64,000 nt of DNA from an uncultured Pelagibacteraceae bacterium. Its GTDB lineage: Bacteria > Pseudomonadota > Alphaproteobacteria > Pelagibacterales > Pelagibacteraceae. The stretch spans positions 1 to 64,000 of the forward strand of contig CACMFU010000005.1 in assembly GCA_902613065.1 (NCBI GenBank), read 5' to 3'. This document shows, in pieces, positions 34,282 through 43,086 of this stretch; the stretch's first letter is position 1; the number at the start of each line of letters is the position of its first letter. A program made the translations under genes and the position numbers. Under the pieces are notes generated by a model. That model saw nothing but the letters and a program-made list of their open reading frames with translations, made no database searches and was not told the DNA's origin.

Positions 34282-36162
34282 TTTTAAAGTTTTAATTAAT
34301 CCAATTTTCTTATCTGAATATCTTTCTAGCTCAAAAGCGTCAAAAAAAGCTTTATATTTATTTCTTTTGGATGAAGGTAGTTTTTTTAATATTTGTTTAA
34401 AAGTATCTGACTTTAGGATATTTAAATTTTTTCTTTTACCTAAAAGTATCCAGTATAAGTACAACTTCATAAGATTTCTGCTATTTAAATTAAAAAATAA
34501 ATTTAAAGAAAAGTAAATTATTATTGGAGCAAAAATCCAAAAAATATTTGAGGATAAATTAAAATTAATTATATTTTTTATAAAATTTTTCCTCTCATCA
34601 TTATTATAGGAAAGTAAATGTCTAGACCAAACAAAATCTATGTAACTAAAAAAGTAATTTACTTTTTGTATCCACGAATAGGAAAATAAACTATAAGAGG
34701 GTAAATCTTCAGAGCTTAGTACAGTATTCAAAGTATCTTTAACATTTTCTTCTGGTATTGCCTTTGTTGGATCAATCCTTACCCAACCTTTTTCTTCCAA
34801 CCATACTTCAGCCCAGGCATGAGTGTCTTTTTGCTTAAATTTGTAAAAGTTACCTATTTCATTTAATTCACCACCGTAATAACCGGAAACAATTCTACTA
34901 GGTATATTTGCCAATCTTGAAAGAAGCACAAAGGTTGAGGCAAAATATTCACAGTATCCTTCTTTAGAATTAAAGAAAAATTCTTCGTAATTATTATTAC
35001 TACTTTGTGGAGTTAGATTATAATAGTAGCTACCATCAGAAAATTTAGAATAAATTTTATTTAAGAAATCTTCTTTATTGGAAATATTATTTTCTTTTAC
35101 CCAATTAATTATTTTTTTTGATATATTGTCTGGAACGGCTAAATAATAATTTTTTAAATTATTATTTAAATTATAAGTCATTTCATATCTTTGGAATTCT
35201 ATTTGCTTCTTTCTATCAACTAATTTATTTTTTATAAAAATATCATTATAATAATCTTTAGTTATTTCTCTATAACCAGAAGTTAATTTTGAATTTTTAA
35301 GGCTAGGTATCCATTTTTTTTTATATGGCTCCAATATTATTTGATAACTTTCATTAAGATTTTTTGAGTCTTTTATTTTTATAGAATTTTTAAATTTACT
35401 ATTTAAAAATGATGCGGAAGATGCTCTCCAAGACTTATTATTATTAATGTAATCAAATACTTTAACCCTAAAATATAATTCATCTTTATTATAATTGTTA
35501 TTTATCAATATAAATACTTCTTCCTCTGAGTTTGAAAATTCACTAAAAGAGCCAAGATTAATAGTGTCAGGAATACCAAGCGTACTCGTAGGTGTATCAA
35601 ATACTCTAAAATTAAATTCTGCCCTTGGGAAAATTAGATAAAAAATAATGATAAATGGAAAGATACTTAAACCAAAACCTAAATACTTAAATAAATTTTT
35701 TATTTTAAAATCAGCGATCTCATCTTGTTGAATTAAGTACATATTTACAACAATCGCTATAATTAATGTAATCGATGTAAGTGTGCTAAGGATGTCTTGT
35801 CCTTTAATTAAACTTGCTATGGCTATTACCATACAAATTAGGTTGAATGATAAAACATTATTTTTATCTTTTAATTCAGAAAATTTAATTATTACCAAAA
35901 CAGCAAGACAATTTAGAAAAAATTCATCGGATATAACAAACTGGTCTAAGTTGAGTTGTATATATAATGCACCAACTGCAAAAAAACCAACAAATAGACT
36001 TTTAAATTTAAATTTATATCTCAGTAAACTTAAACTAACCAAGAATAGTAAGGTCCAATATAATTTATTAATAAATATTAGTTCACTTGAAAGACTTAAT
36101 ACAGATAATACTAAACAAACAAAAGTTAATATTGAGATATTTAAAAATTTAATTTTTAACAT
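34270..36162 (-). CDS. TgpA-type membrane transglutaminase-like protein
   Basis: 630 residues. About five N-terminal transmembrane helices (to about 180) precede a periplasmic transglutaminase-like domain with the cysteine-histidine-aspartate triad in GYCEYFAST (C404), DTHAWAEVW (H448) and RIDPT (D464). A further membrane helix lies at about 540-560, followed by a cytoplasmic tail. This is the TgpA/DUF3488 layout. Such proteins usually occur with a DUF58 protein and a MoxR ATPase, exactly as here. Substrates are poorly known. The gene overlaps the DUF58 gene by 14 nt and the autotransporter-like gene convergently by 12 nt. Confidence 0.88.
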   Translation of the reverse strand: MLKIKFLNISILTFVCLVLSVLSLSSELIFINKLYWTLLFLVSLSLLRYKFKFKSLFVGFFAVGALYIQLNLDQFVISDEFFLNCLAVLVIIKFSELKDKNNVLSFNLICMVIAIASLIKGQDILSTLTSITLIIAIVVNMYLIQQDEIADFKIKNLFKYLGFGLSIFPFIIIFYLIFPRAEFNFRVFDTPTSTLGIPDTINLGSFSEFSNSEEEVFILINNNYNKDELYFRVKVFDYINNNKSWRASSASFLNSKFKNSIKIKDSKNLNESYQIILEPYKKKWIPSLKNSKLTSGYREITKDYYNDIFIKNKLVDRKKQIEFQRYEMTYNLNNNLKNYYLAVPDNISKKIINWVKENNISNKEDFLNKIYSKFSDGSYYYNLTPQSSNNNYEEFFFNSKEGYCEYFASTFVLLSRLANIPSRIVSGYYGGELNEIGNFYKFKQKDTHAWAEVWLEEKGWVRIDPTKAIPEENVKDTLNTVLSSEDLPSYSLFSYSWIQKVNYFFSYIDFVWSRHLLSYNNDERKNFIKNIINFNLSSNIFWIFAPIIIYFSLNLFFNLNSRNLMKLYLYWILLGKRKNLNILKSDTFKQILKKLPSSKRNKYKAFFDAFELERYSDKKIGLIKTLKLIF

Positions 36163-37057
36163 ATGCTAAATATTTTAGAATTTGATTTAAAGATTGTTGA
36201 TTATTATCTAGTTCAAAAAATTTATCTTTGTGCTTAATTGTTAAATTAGCTTTATTTGCGTAATATAATTTTACTATATAAACAACATTACTCAAAAGTT
36301 GTTCAAAATTTATGTGATTAAATTTGTCTATATCTAAAATTGAATTTGAAATTTTCTTGTCACTAAAAATTTTTACATATTTTTTGTCAATCGTAGATTT
36401 TTTCCATGCAATTTTTGAGTAATTGTCACCATATTTATATTCGTCTATTCCCTCAAACTCATCTAGTTTTATATTTTTAGAAATTGCAAATTCGCTTAAT
36501 AATAAGTCAGTGGGTTTTATTTTTTTTGGGTAAACTATAATTTTTGTTTTTGGATAGAAATTAGTTTTTGTTCTAATTACACCAAATGGATAGATTGATT
36601 TTAGAATTAATTTATTTAAATAAAATTCACCTCTTAAGGAATTTTGATAATCTAATCTTAAAGCTGTTAATTTTTTTTTAAAATTAAAATTACCTATTTT
36701 TTTATTGTTGTGAATAATGTCAATATTTAATTTTTTTTCATCAGTTAAATTTAAGATTTGAAAGTTTAAAATTTCATTTTGCTCTGCTTCTAATAAATAT
36801 TCTTTATTAAAATTTATTTCTAAATTATTTATATTTTGATGAGAGACAAATATAGATATAAAAAAAATAAAAAAAATAATTATAGAAACCAATAAACCTG
36901 AATTAATTTGATAGAAAACAGATATCAAAAAGCAAAAAAAAATAAATAATCCTAAGACAATACCATTAACATTTGGATAAATATAAATTTTATTTTGATT
37001 TAAAGAAGGTATTAAATCTTTTAAACTTGGAAATTTTTGAATAGCTTTAACTAACAT
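36149..37057 (-). CDS. DUF58 domain protein
   Basis: 302 residues. Two N-terminal transmembrane segments (about 30-75) are followed by a domain containing FEGIDEYKYGDNYSKIAWKK (about 217-236), the DUF58 hallmark (Y-GD-x4-I-W). The usual N-terminal vWA-like remainder is short. DUF58 proteins travel with MoxR ATPases and TgpA transglutaminases and are thought to act in assembly of envelope or metal-dependent complexes. The gene overlaps MoxR by 1 nt and TgpA by 14 nt, indicating tight co-expression. Confidence 0.87.
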   Translation of the reverse strand: MLVKAIQKFPSLKDLIPSLNQNKIYIYPNVNGIVLGLFIFFCFLISVFYQINSGLLVSIIIFFIFFISIFVSHQNINNLEINFNKEYLLEAEQNEILNFQILNLTDEKKLNIDIIHNNKKIGNFNFKKKLTALRLDYQNSLRGEFYLNKLILKSIYPFGVIRTKTNFYPKTKIIVYPKKIKPTDLLLSEFAISKNIKLDEFEGIDEYKYGDNYSKIAWKKSTIDKKYVKIFSDKKISNSILDIDKFNHINFEQLLSNVVYIVKLYYANKANLTIKHKDKFFELDNNQQSLNQILKYLAYVKN

Positions 37058-37932
37058 TAATTTATGTTAATCTTTTCTAAAACTTCTTTATTAATGTAAT
37101 CAACTTTGTTTTCTTGTCTTAAAAACTTAATTCTATGCCTTAAGATAAATGGTAATGTTTCCTTAATATCTTGATGTGTTACGTACTCTTTTTCGTTAAT
37201 TATTGCCCATCCTTTAGCTAGATCAATAATTTGCTTCATACATCTTGCGGAAATATATATTTTATTTTCCAGTGATTGAATAATGTTTTCAATATCTACT
37301 ACATACTTATAAATTTCATCCTCAACTATTATGTTGCTCTTTCTTTTCTTTATTTCTTCCCAATCAATTTTATGAGAGGCACCATTAAATTTTACCTCTC
37401 TTTTTAACATTAGAATTTTTTCTTCTTCACTTAATTCTGACAATGAAAATGAGATCATAAATCTATCTAATTGAGATTCAGGTAAAGAACTTGTTCCTGA
37501 TGAGTCCATTGGATTCTGAGTTGCTATAACAAAAAATGGTTCTGGTAAGTTATAGCTTTCACCATCTATTGAAACTTTTTTTTCTTCCATAGCCTCGAGA
37601 AAAGCGCTTTGTGACTTTGGGCTTCCTCTGTTTAATTCATCTGCCAATACAATATTTGTAAATATTGGTCCTTTTTGAAAATTCATTTTTTCATTCGATA
37701 ACATATTAAATCCCAAAATATCACTCGGTAATAGATCGGAAGTAAATTGTATTCTTTTAAAATTTAAACCAAGATTTTGAGTAATTGCTTTAGCAAATGT
37801 AGTTTTACCAGATCCAGGGTAGTCCTCAATTAATATACTGCCCTCGGATATTATTGCTGCTAAAGTAATTTTTATTTTACTAATATTGCCTACAATAGTT
37901 TTTGAAGTATCATTAATTATATTTTTGATCAT
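37057..37932 (-). CDS. MoxR-family AAA+ ATPase
   Basis: 291 residues. The Walker A region is DYPGSGKTTFA (37-47), the Walker B is VLADELNRGSPKSQSAFLEAMEE, and sensor 1 is FVIATQNPMDSSGT. The lid domain follows, with ISARCMKQIIDLAKGWAI. MoxR ATPases act as chaperones for neighbouring vWA/DUF58 proteins. Here the trio MoxR-DUF58-TgpA is contiguous. The vWA-containing PilY1 lies nearby on the other strand, so PilY1 could also be a client; that is inference. Confidence 0.92.
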   Translation of the reverse strand: MIKNIINDTSKTIVGNISKIKITLAAIISEGSILIEDYPGSGKTTFAKAITQNLGLNFKRIQFTSDLLPSDILGFNMLSNEKMNFQKGPIFTNIVLADELNRGSPKSQSAFLEAMEEKKVSIDGESYNLPEPFFVIATQNPMDSSGTSSLPESQLDRFMISFSLSELSEEEKILMLKREVKFNGASHKIDWEEIKKRKSNIIVEDEIYKYVVDIENIIQSLENKIYISARCMKQIIDLAKGWAIINEKEYVTHQDIKETLPFILRHRIKFLRQENKVDYINKEVLEKININ

Positions 37933-37945
37933 GTTGCGAATTTTA

Positions 37946-38704
37946 TTACAATAATTTTACAAAATTATCTTGAAATACCAAATAAAAAATTGTTCCCAAT
38001 ATAATAAACGGGCCAAATGGAATTTGTGATGATAATTTTTTTGAACTTCTTAACAAATCTGGCAAAACACTTAATAGTGCAATTATAGAAGAAAGAAATA
38101 TTACAAATGGAATTGATATCCATCCAAACCAAAAACCAATAACTGCAAAAAGTTTAGCATCTCCTAGACCCATACCCTCTTTTTTTTTAAATTGTCTATA
38201 AAAGTAAATAATTGACCAAATTATTCCATAACCAAGCAATCCACCAATTAAGGAATTTAAGAAATTAGGAAAAATCGGATCTAGATTTGGAACAAATGAT
38301 TTAATGAAACCTAAAATCATCATCGAATATGTCAGACTATTTGGAATGATATAATGTTTTAAATCAATGAAGAAAATTATTAAAAAAACTACACTTAATA
38401 TAATTAAAAATAATGTGTTTAAACTTATTCCAAATATTAAATATAAAACTAAGAAATTTATTAGACTGATGGTTTCAACTAAAAAGTATTGAAATGAAAT
38501 TTTAGTTTTGCAGTTTCTGCATTTGAATTTGAGTAATAAGTAAGAAATAATTGGAATATTATCAAACCATTGAATTTTTTTATTACACTTTACACAAAAT
38601 GATCTTCCAACAATTACCCCTTTGCCTTGTGGCATTCTGATAATGCAAACATTTGCAAAACTTCCCCATAAAGCACCTAGTATGATTACGAAAATTAAAT
38701 CCAC
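37946..38704 (-). CDS. pilD: Prepilin peptidase PilD
   Basis: 252 residues. The N-terminal methyltransferase-type segment has GSFANVCIIRMPQG and the zinc-binding pairs CVKC and CRNC. The aspartyl peptidase sites are DLKHYIIPN and GMGLGDAKLFA, both with their catalytic Asp. There are about seven transmembrane segments. It cleaves and N-methylates all the pilin and minor-pilin precursors in this window. It starts the leftward transcript that continues into MoxR-DUF58-TgpA (13-nt gap to MoxR). Confidence 0.95.
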   Translation of the reverse strand: MDLIFVIILGALWGSFANVCIIRMPQGKGVIVGRSFCVKCNKKIQWFDNIPIISYLLLKFKCRNCKTKISFQYFLVETISLINFLVLYLIFGISLNTLFLIILSVVFLIIFFIDLKHYIIPNSLTYSMMILGFIKSFVPNLDPIFPNFLNSLIGGLLGYGIIWSIIYFYRQFKKKEGMGLGDAKLFAVIGFWFGWISIPFVIFLSSIIALLSVLPDLLRSSKKLSSQIPFGPFIILGTIFYLVFQDNFVKLL

Positions 38705-38828
38705 GAAGATTATTAGAATTTAATATTTGAGGAAATTTCTATAAAACCATCCACTAAATATTGAACAAACAGAACTGCATCGTATAAATGTACATATAAA
38801 TTGGGGCTATTAATGATAATCTCCATTA

Positions 38829-38858
38829 TTGAAAAATTTACCAAAAATTGCTTAAAAT
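38829..38858 (+). promoter_or_regulatory. Candidate promoter of the GAF-PP2C gene
   Basis: Rightward TTGAAA (38829-38834) and TAAAAT (38853-38858) are spaced by 18 nt. They would start transcription about 7 nt before the ATG at 38872, so the leader would be very short. They lie in the 167-nt divergent spacer with pilD. Chance matches are common at this base composition. Confidence 0.35.
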
Positions 38859-38871
38859 ACTAGTTAAATAA

Positions 38872-40161
38872 ATGTTTTTATTTAAATCAAAAAAACCAAT
38901 TGAACCTGAAAAACAGGCCTCTCAAGTCAACGAAGACTTAGAACTGGTAACTAAAATGAATCAAGAGTTTGCTGTATCTCTTGATTTGAATGATACATTA
39001 AAAACTGCCCTTCAAGTTATTATTGCAAGATTAAATGCTGAAGCTGCGAATATTTTCTTAATCAATGATAAAAAGAAAAAATTTGAGTGCATAGCTTCAT
39101 TACATCAAAATTATTTAGATGAGTATGAATTAGATTTAAAAGATGGAGTAATGGGTAAAGCTGTGCAGCAAAAAAAATGTATAAGAGTTGGAAATGTCAG
39201 GAAAGATGTCAGGGAAATAGCTGAATTTTATTTTGATTTAGATAACAAAACAAATTTTAATACATACTCTGTTCTATGCTCTCCGTTAATTGCTGCTAAT
39301 GAATGTATAGGTGTAATTCACTGCTTGAACAAAAAAACAAATGATAAATTATTTATTGAGGATGATAGAAAATTACTAGAAACACTTTCAGCTCCAGCAG
39401 CACTAGCCATTAGAAATGCAAAAATGGCAAAAGAAATGATAGAAAAAAACAAAATTCAAAAAGAAGTAGAAATTGTAGGTGAAATTCAAAAATCACTATT
39501 ATCCAAAAATAAAGATGAAGACTTCCCAGTTGCAGGAATAAATATTCCAGCAAAAGTTGTTTCTGGGGATTTTTATAATTTTTCAGATCTGGGCGATGGT
39601 AAATATGGATTTGGCGTGGCGGATGTATCTGGGAAAGGTATAAAATCTTCTCTTTTAATGTCTAAAGCATCAAGTTTATATAGATGTTTAAGTAAAACAA
39701 ATTTTTCTGCATCAGACTTATTATTTCAATTAAATAATGAGATTTGTGAAACCATATCGAGAGGTATGTTTGTTACAATGTTAATTGGAATATATGATTC
39801 TAATAGAAAAGAATTATTATTATCAAGTGCTGGACATGAACCACCTTTGATTTTATCTGCAGACGGTAAATTTAGTAATTTTTCAGAAGCTGGTCCTCCT
39901 TTAGGTATTATGCCTAAAACAAAATATCCTGAGCACAAATTGTCATTTGAGAATAGTTCGATGTATATTTTTACTGATGGTATTACTGAAATTAAAAATC
40001 CAAGTGGTGAAATGTTAGGATCTGAAGGCTTTGAAAACTACATAAAAAAATATCAATCAACTCCAATTAATGAGAGATTAAAAACTATGATTGATGATAT
40101 TCTTGGTGCTGGTCATATACAAAAAGATGATTTAACGATTGTTGTAATAGATGGAAAATAG
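38872..40161 (+). CDS. GAF-domain PP2C/SpoIIE serine phosphatase
   Basis: 429 residues. A GAF domain (about 38-182) contains ANIFLINDKKKKFECIAS and SVLCSPLIAANECIGVIHC. A signalling helix (about 183-212) follows. The RsbU/SpoIIE phosphatase domain (about 215-429) has the metal-binding aspartates in VVSGDFYNF (D233), VADVSGKG (D251), FTDGITE and KDDLTIV. There is no membrane segment, so it is cytoplasmic. It probably dephosphorylates a phospho-STAS protein in response to a small molecule or redox cue sensed by GAF. The ligand is unknown. It is monocistronic and divergent from pilD. Confidence 0.92.
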   Translation: MFLFKSKKPIEPEKQASQVNEDLELVTKMNQEFAVSLDLNDTLKTALQVIIARLNAEAANIFLINDKKKKFECIASLHQNYLDEYELDLKDGVMGKAVQQKKCIRVGNVRKDVREIAEFYFDLDNKTNFNTYSVLCSPLIAANECIGVIHCLNKKTNDKLFIEDDRKLLETLSAPAALAIRNAKMAKEMIEKNKIQKEVEIVGEIQKSLLSKNKDEDFPVAGINIPAKVVSGDFYNFSDLGDGKYGFGVADVSGKGIKSSLLMSKASSLYRCLSKTNFSASDLLFQLNNEICETISRGMFVTMLIGIYDSNRKELLLSSAGHEPPLILSADGKFSNFSEAGPPLGIMPKTKYPEHKLSFENSSMYIFTDGITEIKNPSGEMLGSEGFENYIKKYQSTPINERLKTMIDDILGAGHIQKDDLTIVVIDGK

Positions 40162-40169
40162 TTTTAATG

Positions 40170-41207
40170 TTATTCTGCAGCTTTTGCTGTGAGTGTACCA
40201 GTCGCTTCATATCTTTCAATAGACTCTACAAATTCTTGCTCTGAAGCTCCATCAGCTGTGAAACCGCCTTCTAATACAAAATTTCCAACACCTTCTGCTC
40301 CTTCTGATGCTGTAGTAAACTTACCGTAAAAATATATTGAACCATATGAACTGGAGTCATTAACATTATTATTATATTCCTCAATATGGTTTTGTTTATC
40401 AGTCCAGTAACTTCCAGCATCACACCATGTACATGCATCTTGAAGCGTTGTAGTACTTTTCTTCATCGTACTGAATTTTTCTTGTTGTCCTCCAAATACC
40501 GCAGAATAAGATCCCCAACCGTCACCAATTCTTTGGTCATCTGTTGCTACTATAGGTAGGTCACTAAATGTTGCCGTACCTGTCCTCCAACTTGTTGCAA
40601 TTTCAGTGCCTCCAGTAGAATCATAATCTCCTCCTGCTCCAACAGCTCTTGTGATTTTTGTATCCACATCTGCGAAAATATCTCTTTTTTTAAAATTAAC
40701 ATATACCTGAGATCTAACTTGTTGTGATGCACCTGATTTAAATACATTGTTATCGCTTGTATAGTTTAAGGAACCACCAGTAACTTTACTTAATGTTACC
40801 CAGTCACTGTCATAAATAATTGTATCTTGATCAATTGTTTGAACATAATCATCATCCAAATGAGCATAATTATCCTCTAATGATGCTAGTGCTTTTGACA
40901 TAGACTCAACACTTGAAGTATCGATGCTAGCAACAATTGCTGCTGCATCAGCATCTATTGTTAGTCCAAATTTTTCAGCAGACTTTTGAATGCCGGCAGT
41001 TAATTTTGATGAATTTATTAATTTTGATGTAGTGCTGCTAGTATTACTTGTAACATTTTGAGATGTATTATTTGCTGAATAACTCATGGAATTTGCTATT
41101 TTACTCAAAGTTGTCGTTGGGGTTGGAGTGGATACAACCGCATACGAATAAGAATTAAAGATTATTAAAATAATAATTGATTTTAATATAAATAAAATAT
41201 TTATCAT
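40170..41207 (-). CDS. Secreted protein of unknown function in the CHASE2/FecR operon
   Basis: 345 residues, not recognised. A signal peptide covers about 1-23 (NSYSYA-VVS), followed by a Thr/Ser-rich low-complexity stretch (about 24-68) and a larger Asp/Ser/Gly-rich domain. That domain has repeated beta-like segments and a CTWCDA motif near 261-266. The N-terminal half has a helical region (ADAAAIVASIDTSSVESM). It starts directly after the FecR gene stop, as the last gene of the operon. It may be the exported cargo or effector of the TPR/beta-barrel protein encoded upstream; this is inference. Confidence 0.75.
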   Translation of the reverse strand: MINILFILKSIIILIIFNSYSYAVVSTPTPTTTLSKIANSMSYSANNTSQNVTSNTSSTTSKLINSSKLTAGIQKSAEKFGLTIDADAAAIVASIDTSSVESMSKALASLEDNYAHLDDDYVQTIDQDTIIYDSDWVTLSKVTGGSLNYTSDNNVFKSGASQQVRSQVYVNFKKRDIFADVDTKITRAVGAGGDYDSTGGTEIATSWRTGTATFSDLPIVATDDQRIGDGWGSYSAVFGGQQEKFSTMKKSTTTLQDACTWCDAGSYWTDKQNHIEEYNNNVNDSSSYGSIYFYGKFTTASEGAEGVGNFVLEGGFTADGASEQEFVESIERYEATGTLTAKAAE

Positions 41208-41783
41208 TTAATTCTTTACCATCGCTTCAAACCCTGGATTTGTTATATCAACTGAATTTACTCCATCAGATAATATTAAATTTCCTGGTATCATTCCTAA
41301 AGTATTATTAGGACCTGGTCCTAATAAAACAACAGTGCTTTCATTATTAGATTCTGACAATACAACAAATTCTGTACCACGTGCTCCTAAAGTACCAGCT
41401 GGAACTTTTACCTCAAGATTATCAGGATTTTTTTTACTTATCTGACCAGTAATGAACTTAACTGTTCCTGTTTTTACAGTTGAAACAAAAGAACCGTCTT
41501 GACTATTTGGATCATAAACAAATTCATCAATAGTAAGTTCTGTTTCCTCACCTAAAGTTAATACAGTTTGATCAAGAAATAATATTTGAGCATTTGATTT
41601 ACTTTTTGATATAATAGTATCTCCAAAAAATATTTTTGAGCCATTTGAGAGGCTCTCATTTTTTTGATTTTTTATATCTCCAATTGCGGCTCCAATTACA
41701 CCAACAAAACTATTGTTGCTTGCATTGGCTACACTAGCAAATGTCAAAAAAATAATAATTAATACTTTACTTAAATAGCTCAT
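41208..41783 (-). CDS. FecR-domain periplasmic protein
   Basis: 191 residues. A signal peptide covers about 1-21. A FecR domain (about 45-145) shows LSNGSKIFFGDTIISKSKSNAQILFLDQTVLTLGEETELTI and VKVPAGTLGARGTEFVV, the pattern of standalone FecR proteins found with CHASE2 signalling proteins. It lacks an N-terminal anti-sigma helix, so it is not a classical FecR regulator. It sits between the TPR/barrel gene (17-nt overlap) and the unknown secreted protein (adjacent). It may bind a surface or periplasmic ligand. Confidence 0.85.
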   Translation of the reverse strand: MSYLSKVLIIIFLTFASVANASNNSFVGVIGAAIGDIKNQKNESLSNGSKIFFGDTIISKSKSNAQILFLDQTVLTLGEETELTIDEFVYDPNSQDGSFVSTVKTGTVKFITGQISKKNPDNLEVKVPAGTLGARGTEFVVLSESNNESTVVLLGPGPNNTLGMIPGNLILSDGVNSVDITNPGFEAMVKN

Positions 41784-43086
41784 TTAAATTAAATCTTTTA
41801 GTTAAACCCATTGTAAAAAACTTTCTTTCTACATCATGATTTTGTATATTTGAACTTACATCAGACTGTCTTAATTTTAAAGTGTAAAATACTCCTTCTG
41901 AAATTTTTGATTTCTTAATAAATGGTAAGAGTTGAATAATTTGGCCCTCCAATGAAATAGAATTAACAAAACTTTCGTCGTCTCTAATTTTGCTCACACT
42001 AAGAAAGGTTTCAGGTTCATCATATGCATTTTTTAAATATGTGCTGCTTAATTTTAATGTTCCTATGGGTAAGAAATGAGAATAAGTTAGGTTAATTCCC
42101 GTAGAATCATAGCTATCAAATTCTTTCTTAGCTTCTGTTCTGTTCAAGATTATTTTAGTTCCAAGTTGACTTTTTTTTGTAAAATTAAAATTGTGCTTTA
42201 TAAAACTAGAATACACATCACTATCATTATCATCTGCGGCTGTAAAAGCAGAGCTTCTATCGTATGAAGTTTCTGAATACGCTAAACCATAATTAATATT
42301 ATTCTTTTCATTAAAGAAATAAGTATTGTTAATACCATAACCTTTTGACTCATAATCTTCTTGTCTTCTGTAATTAGGTTTGCTCCAGTATGCATATGGC
42401 GAAATATAATTATTTCCAAATATTTTAAAGTAACTCAATGATGAAGAAATTATATCGCTGTCTCCAGTAACTTTTTTTTCGATAGTTTTAACATCTAAAC
42501 TTATGTTAAAAAAAACAGATGAACTATTGTTAAGGTTTCTACCAATAGTTAATGCGCCAGTTCTGTTAAAAGTCTTATCATCTTCTACAACCAACCTTCC
42601 ATCAACAGCAGGGTATGGTATTAAATTATCTTCTTGTAATAATTTTTTTGATTTAGTGATACCACTTACGTTGTTTTCTTCTGTTTGTAAGTATTTTAAA
42701 TCTAGATAAGCAAACCAATTACTTTCTTTTTCCTTGGATGGACTAGTTAATAATTTTGCAATAGTTTTTTTTGTTTCAGCAGGGGTATTGGGATCATTCA
42801 TCATAGTTCTAACCATTAGATCTACTTTAACTTTAGAGTCCATTTCTATTAATATTGAAAGAAGGTAAAGTTTAATATCTAAATTCTCTGGATATAACAT
42901 ATTTAAACGTTCTAAAGTTGATATGGTTAATTTAAGGTTGCCAGTATTTTCTTGTTGCTTAGCATAATTTAAGTTTAATTCTAAATCTGTAGGATTCTCT
43001 AAAATTTCTTGATAAGTTATTTCTTTAGCTTTTAAGCCTGTTTGAAAAAATAAAATTAAAGTTAATATAAATGATATTTTTTTCAT
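41767..43086 (-). CDS. TPR-containing outer-membrane beta-barrel protein
   Basis: 439 residues from ATG 43086, which overlaps the CHASE2-PP2C stop (ATGA); the frame's upstream extension is unlikely. After a signal peptide (about 1-20), residues about 25-115 look like TPR helices (LELNLNYAKQQENTGNLKLTISTLERL). Residues about 125-439 consist of alternating amphipathic strands rich in Tyr and Asn, ending with aromatic-containing RFNLNELFK, consistent with a barrel. The layout resembles SLAM/DUF560-type translocators, which have TPR plus barrel, but I cannot confirm homology. It may export the secreted protein at the end of the operon. Confidence 0.68.
   Translation of the reverse strand: MKKISFILTLILFFQTGLKAKEITYQEILENPTDLELNLNYAKQQENTGNLKLTISTLERLNMLYPENLDIKLYLLSILIEMDSKVKVDLMVRTMMNDPNTPAETKKTIAKLLTSPSKEKESNWFAYLDLKYLQTEENNVSGITKSKKLLQEDNLIPYPAVDGRLVVEDDKTFNRTGALTIGRNLNNSSSVFFNISLDVKTIEKKVTGDSDIISSSLSYFKIFGNNYISPYAYWSKPNYRRQEDYESKGYGINNTYFFNEKNNINYGLAYSETSYDRSSAFTAADDNDSDVYSSFIKHNFNFTKKSQLGTKIILNRTEAKKEFDSYDSTGINLTYSHFLPIGTLKLSSTYLKNAYDEPETFLSVSKIRDDESFVNSISLEGQIIQLLPFIKKSKISEGVFYTLKLRQSDVSSNIQNHDVERKFFTMGLTKRFNLNELFK

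Noticed and set aside
35783-36169. 128-codon open frame on the + strand
   Set aside because: Lies wholly opposite the membrane part of the TgpA gene; no domain and no initiation signal.
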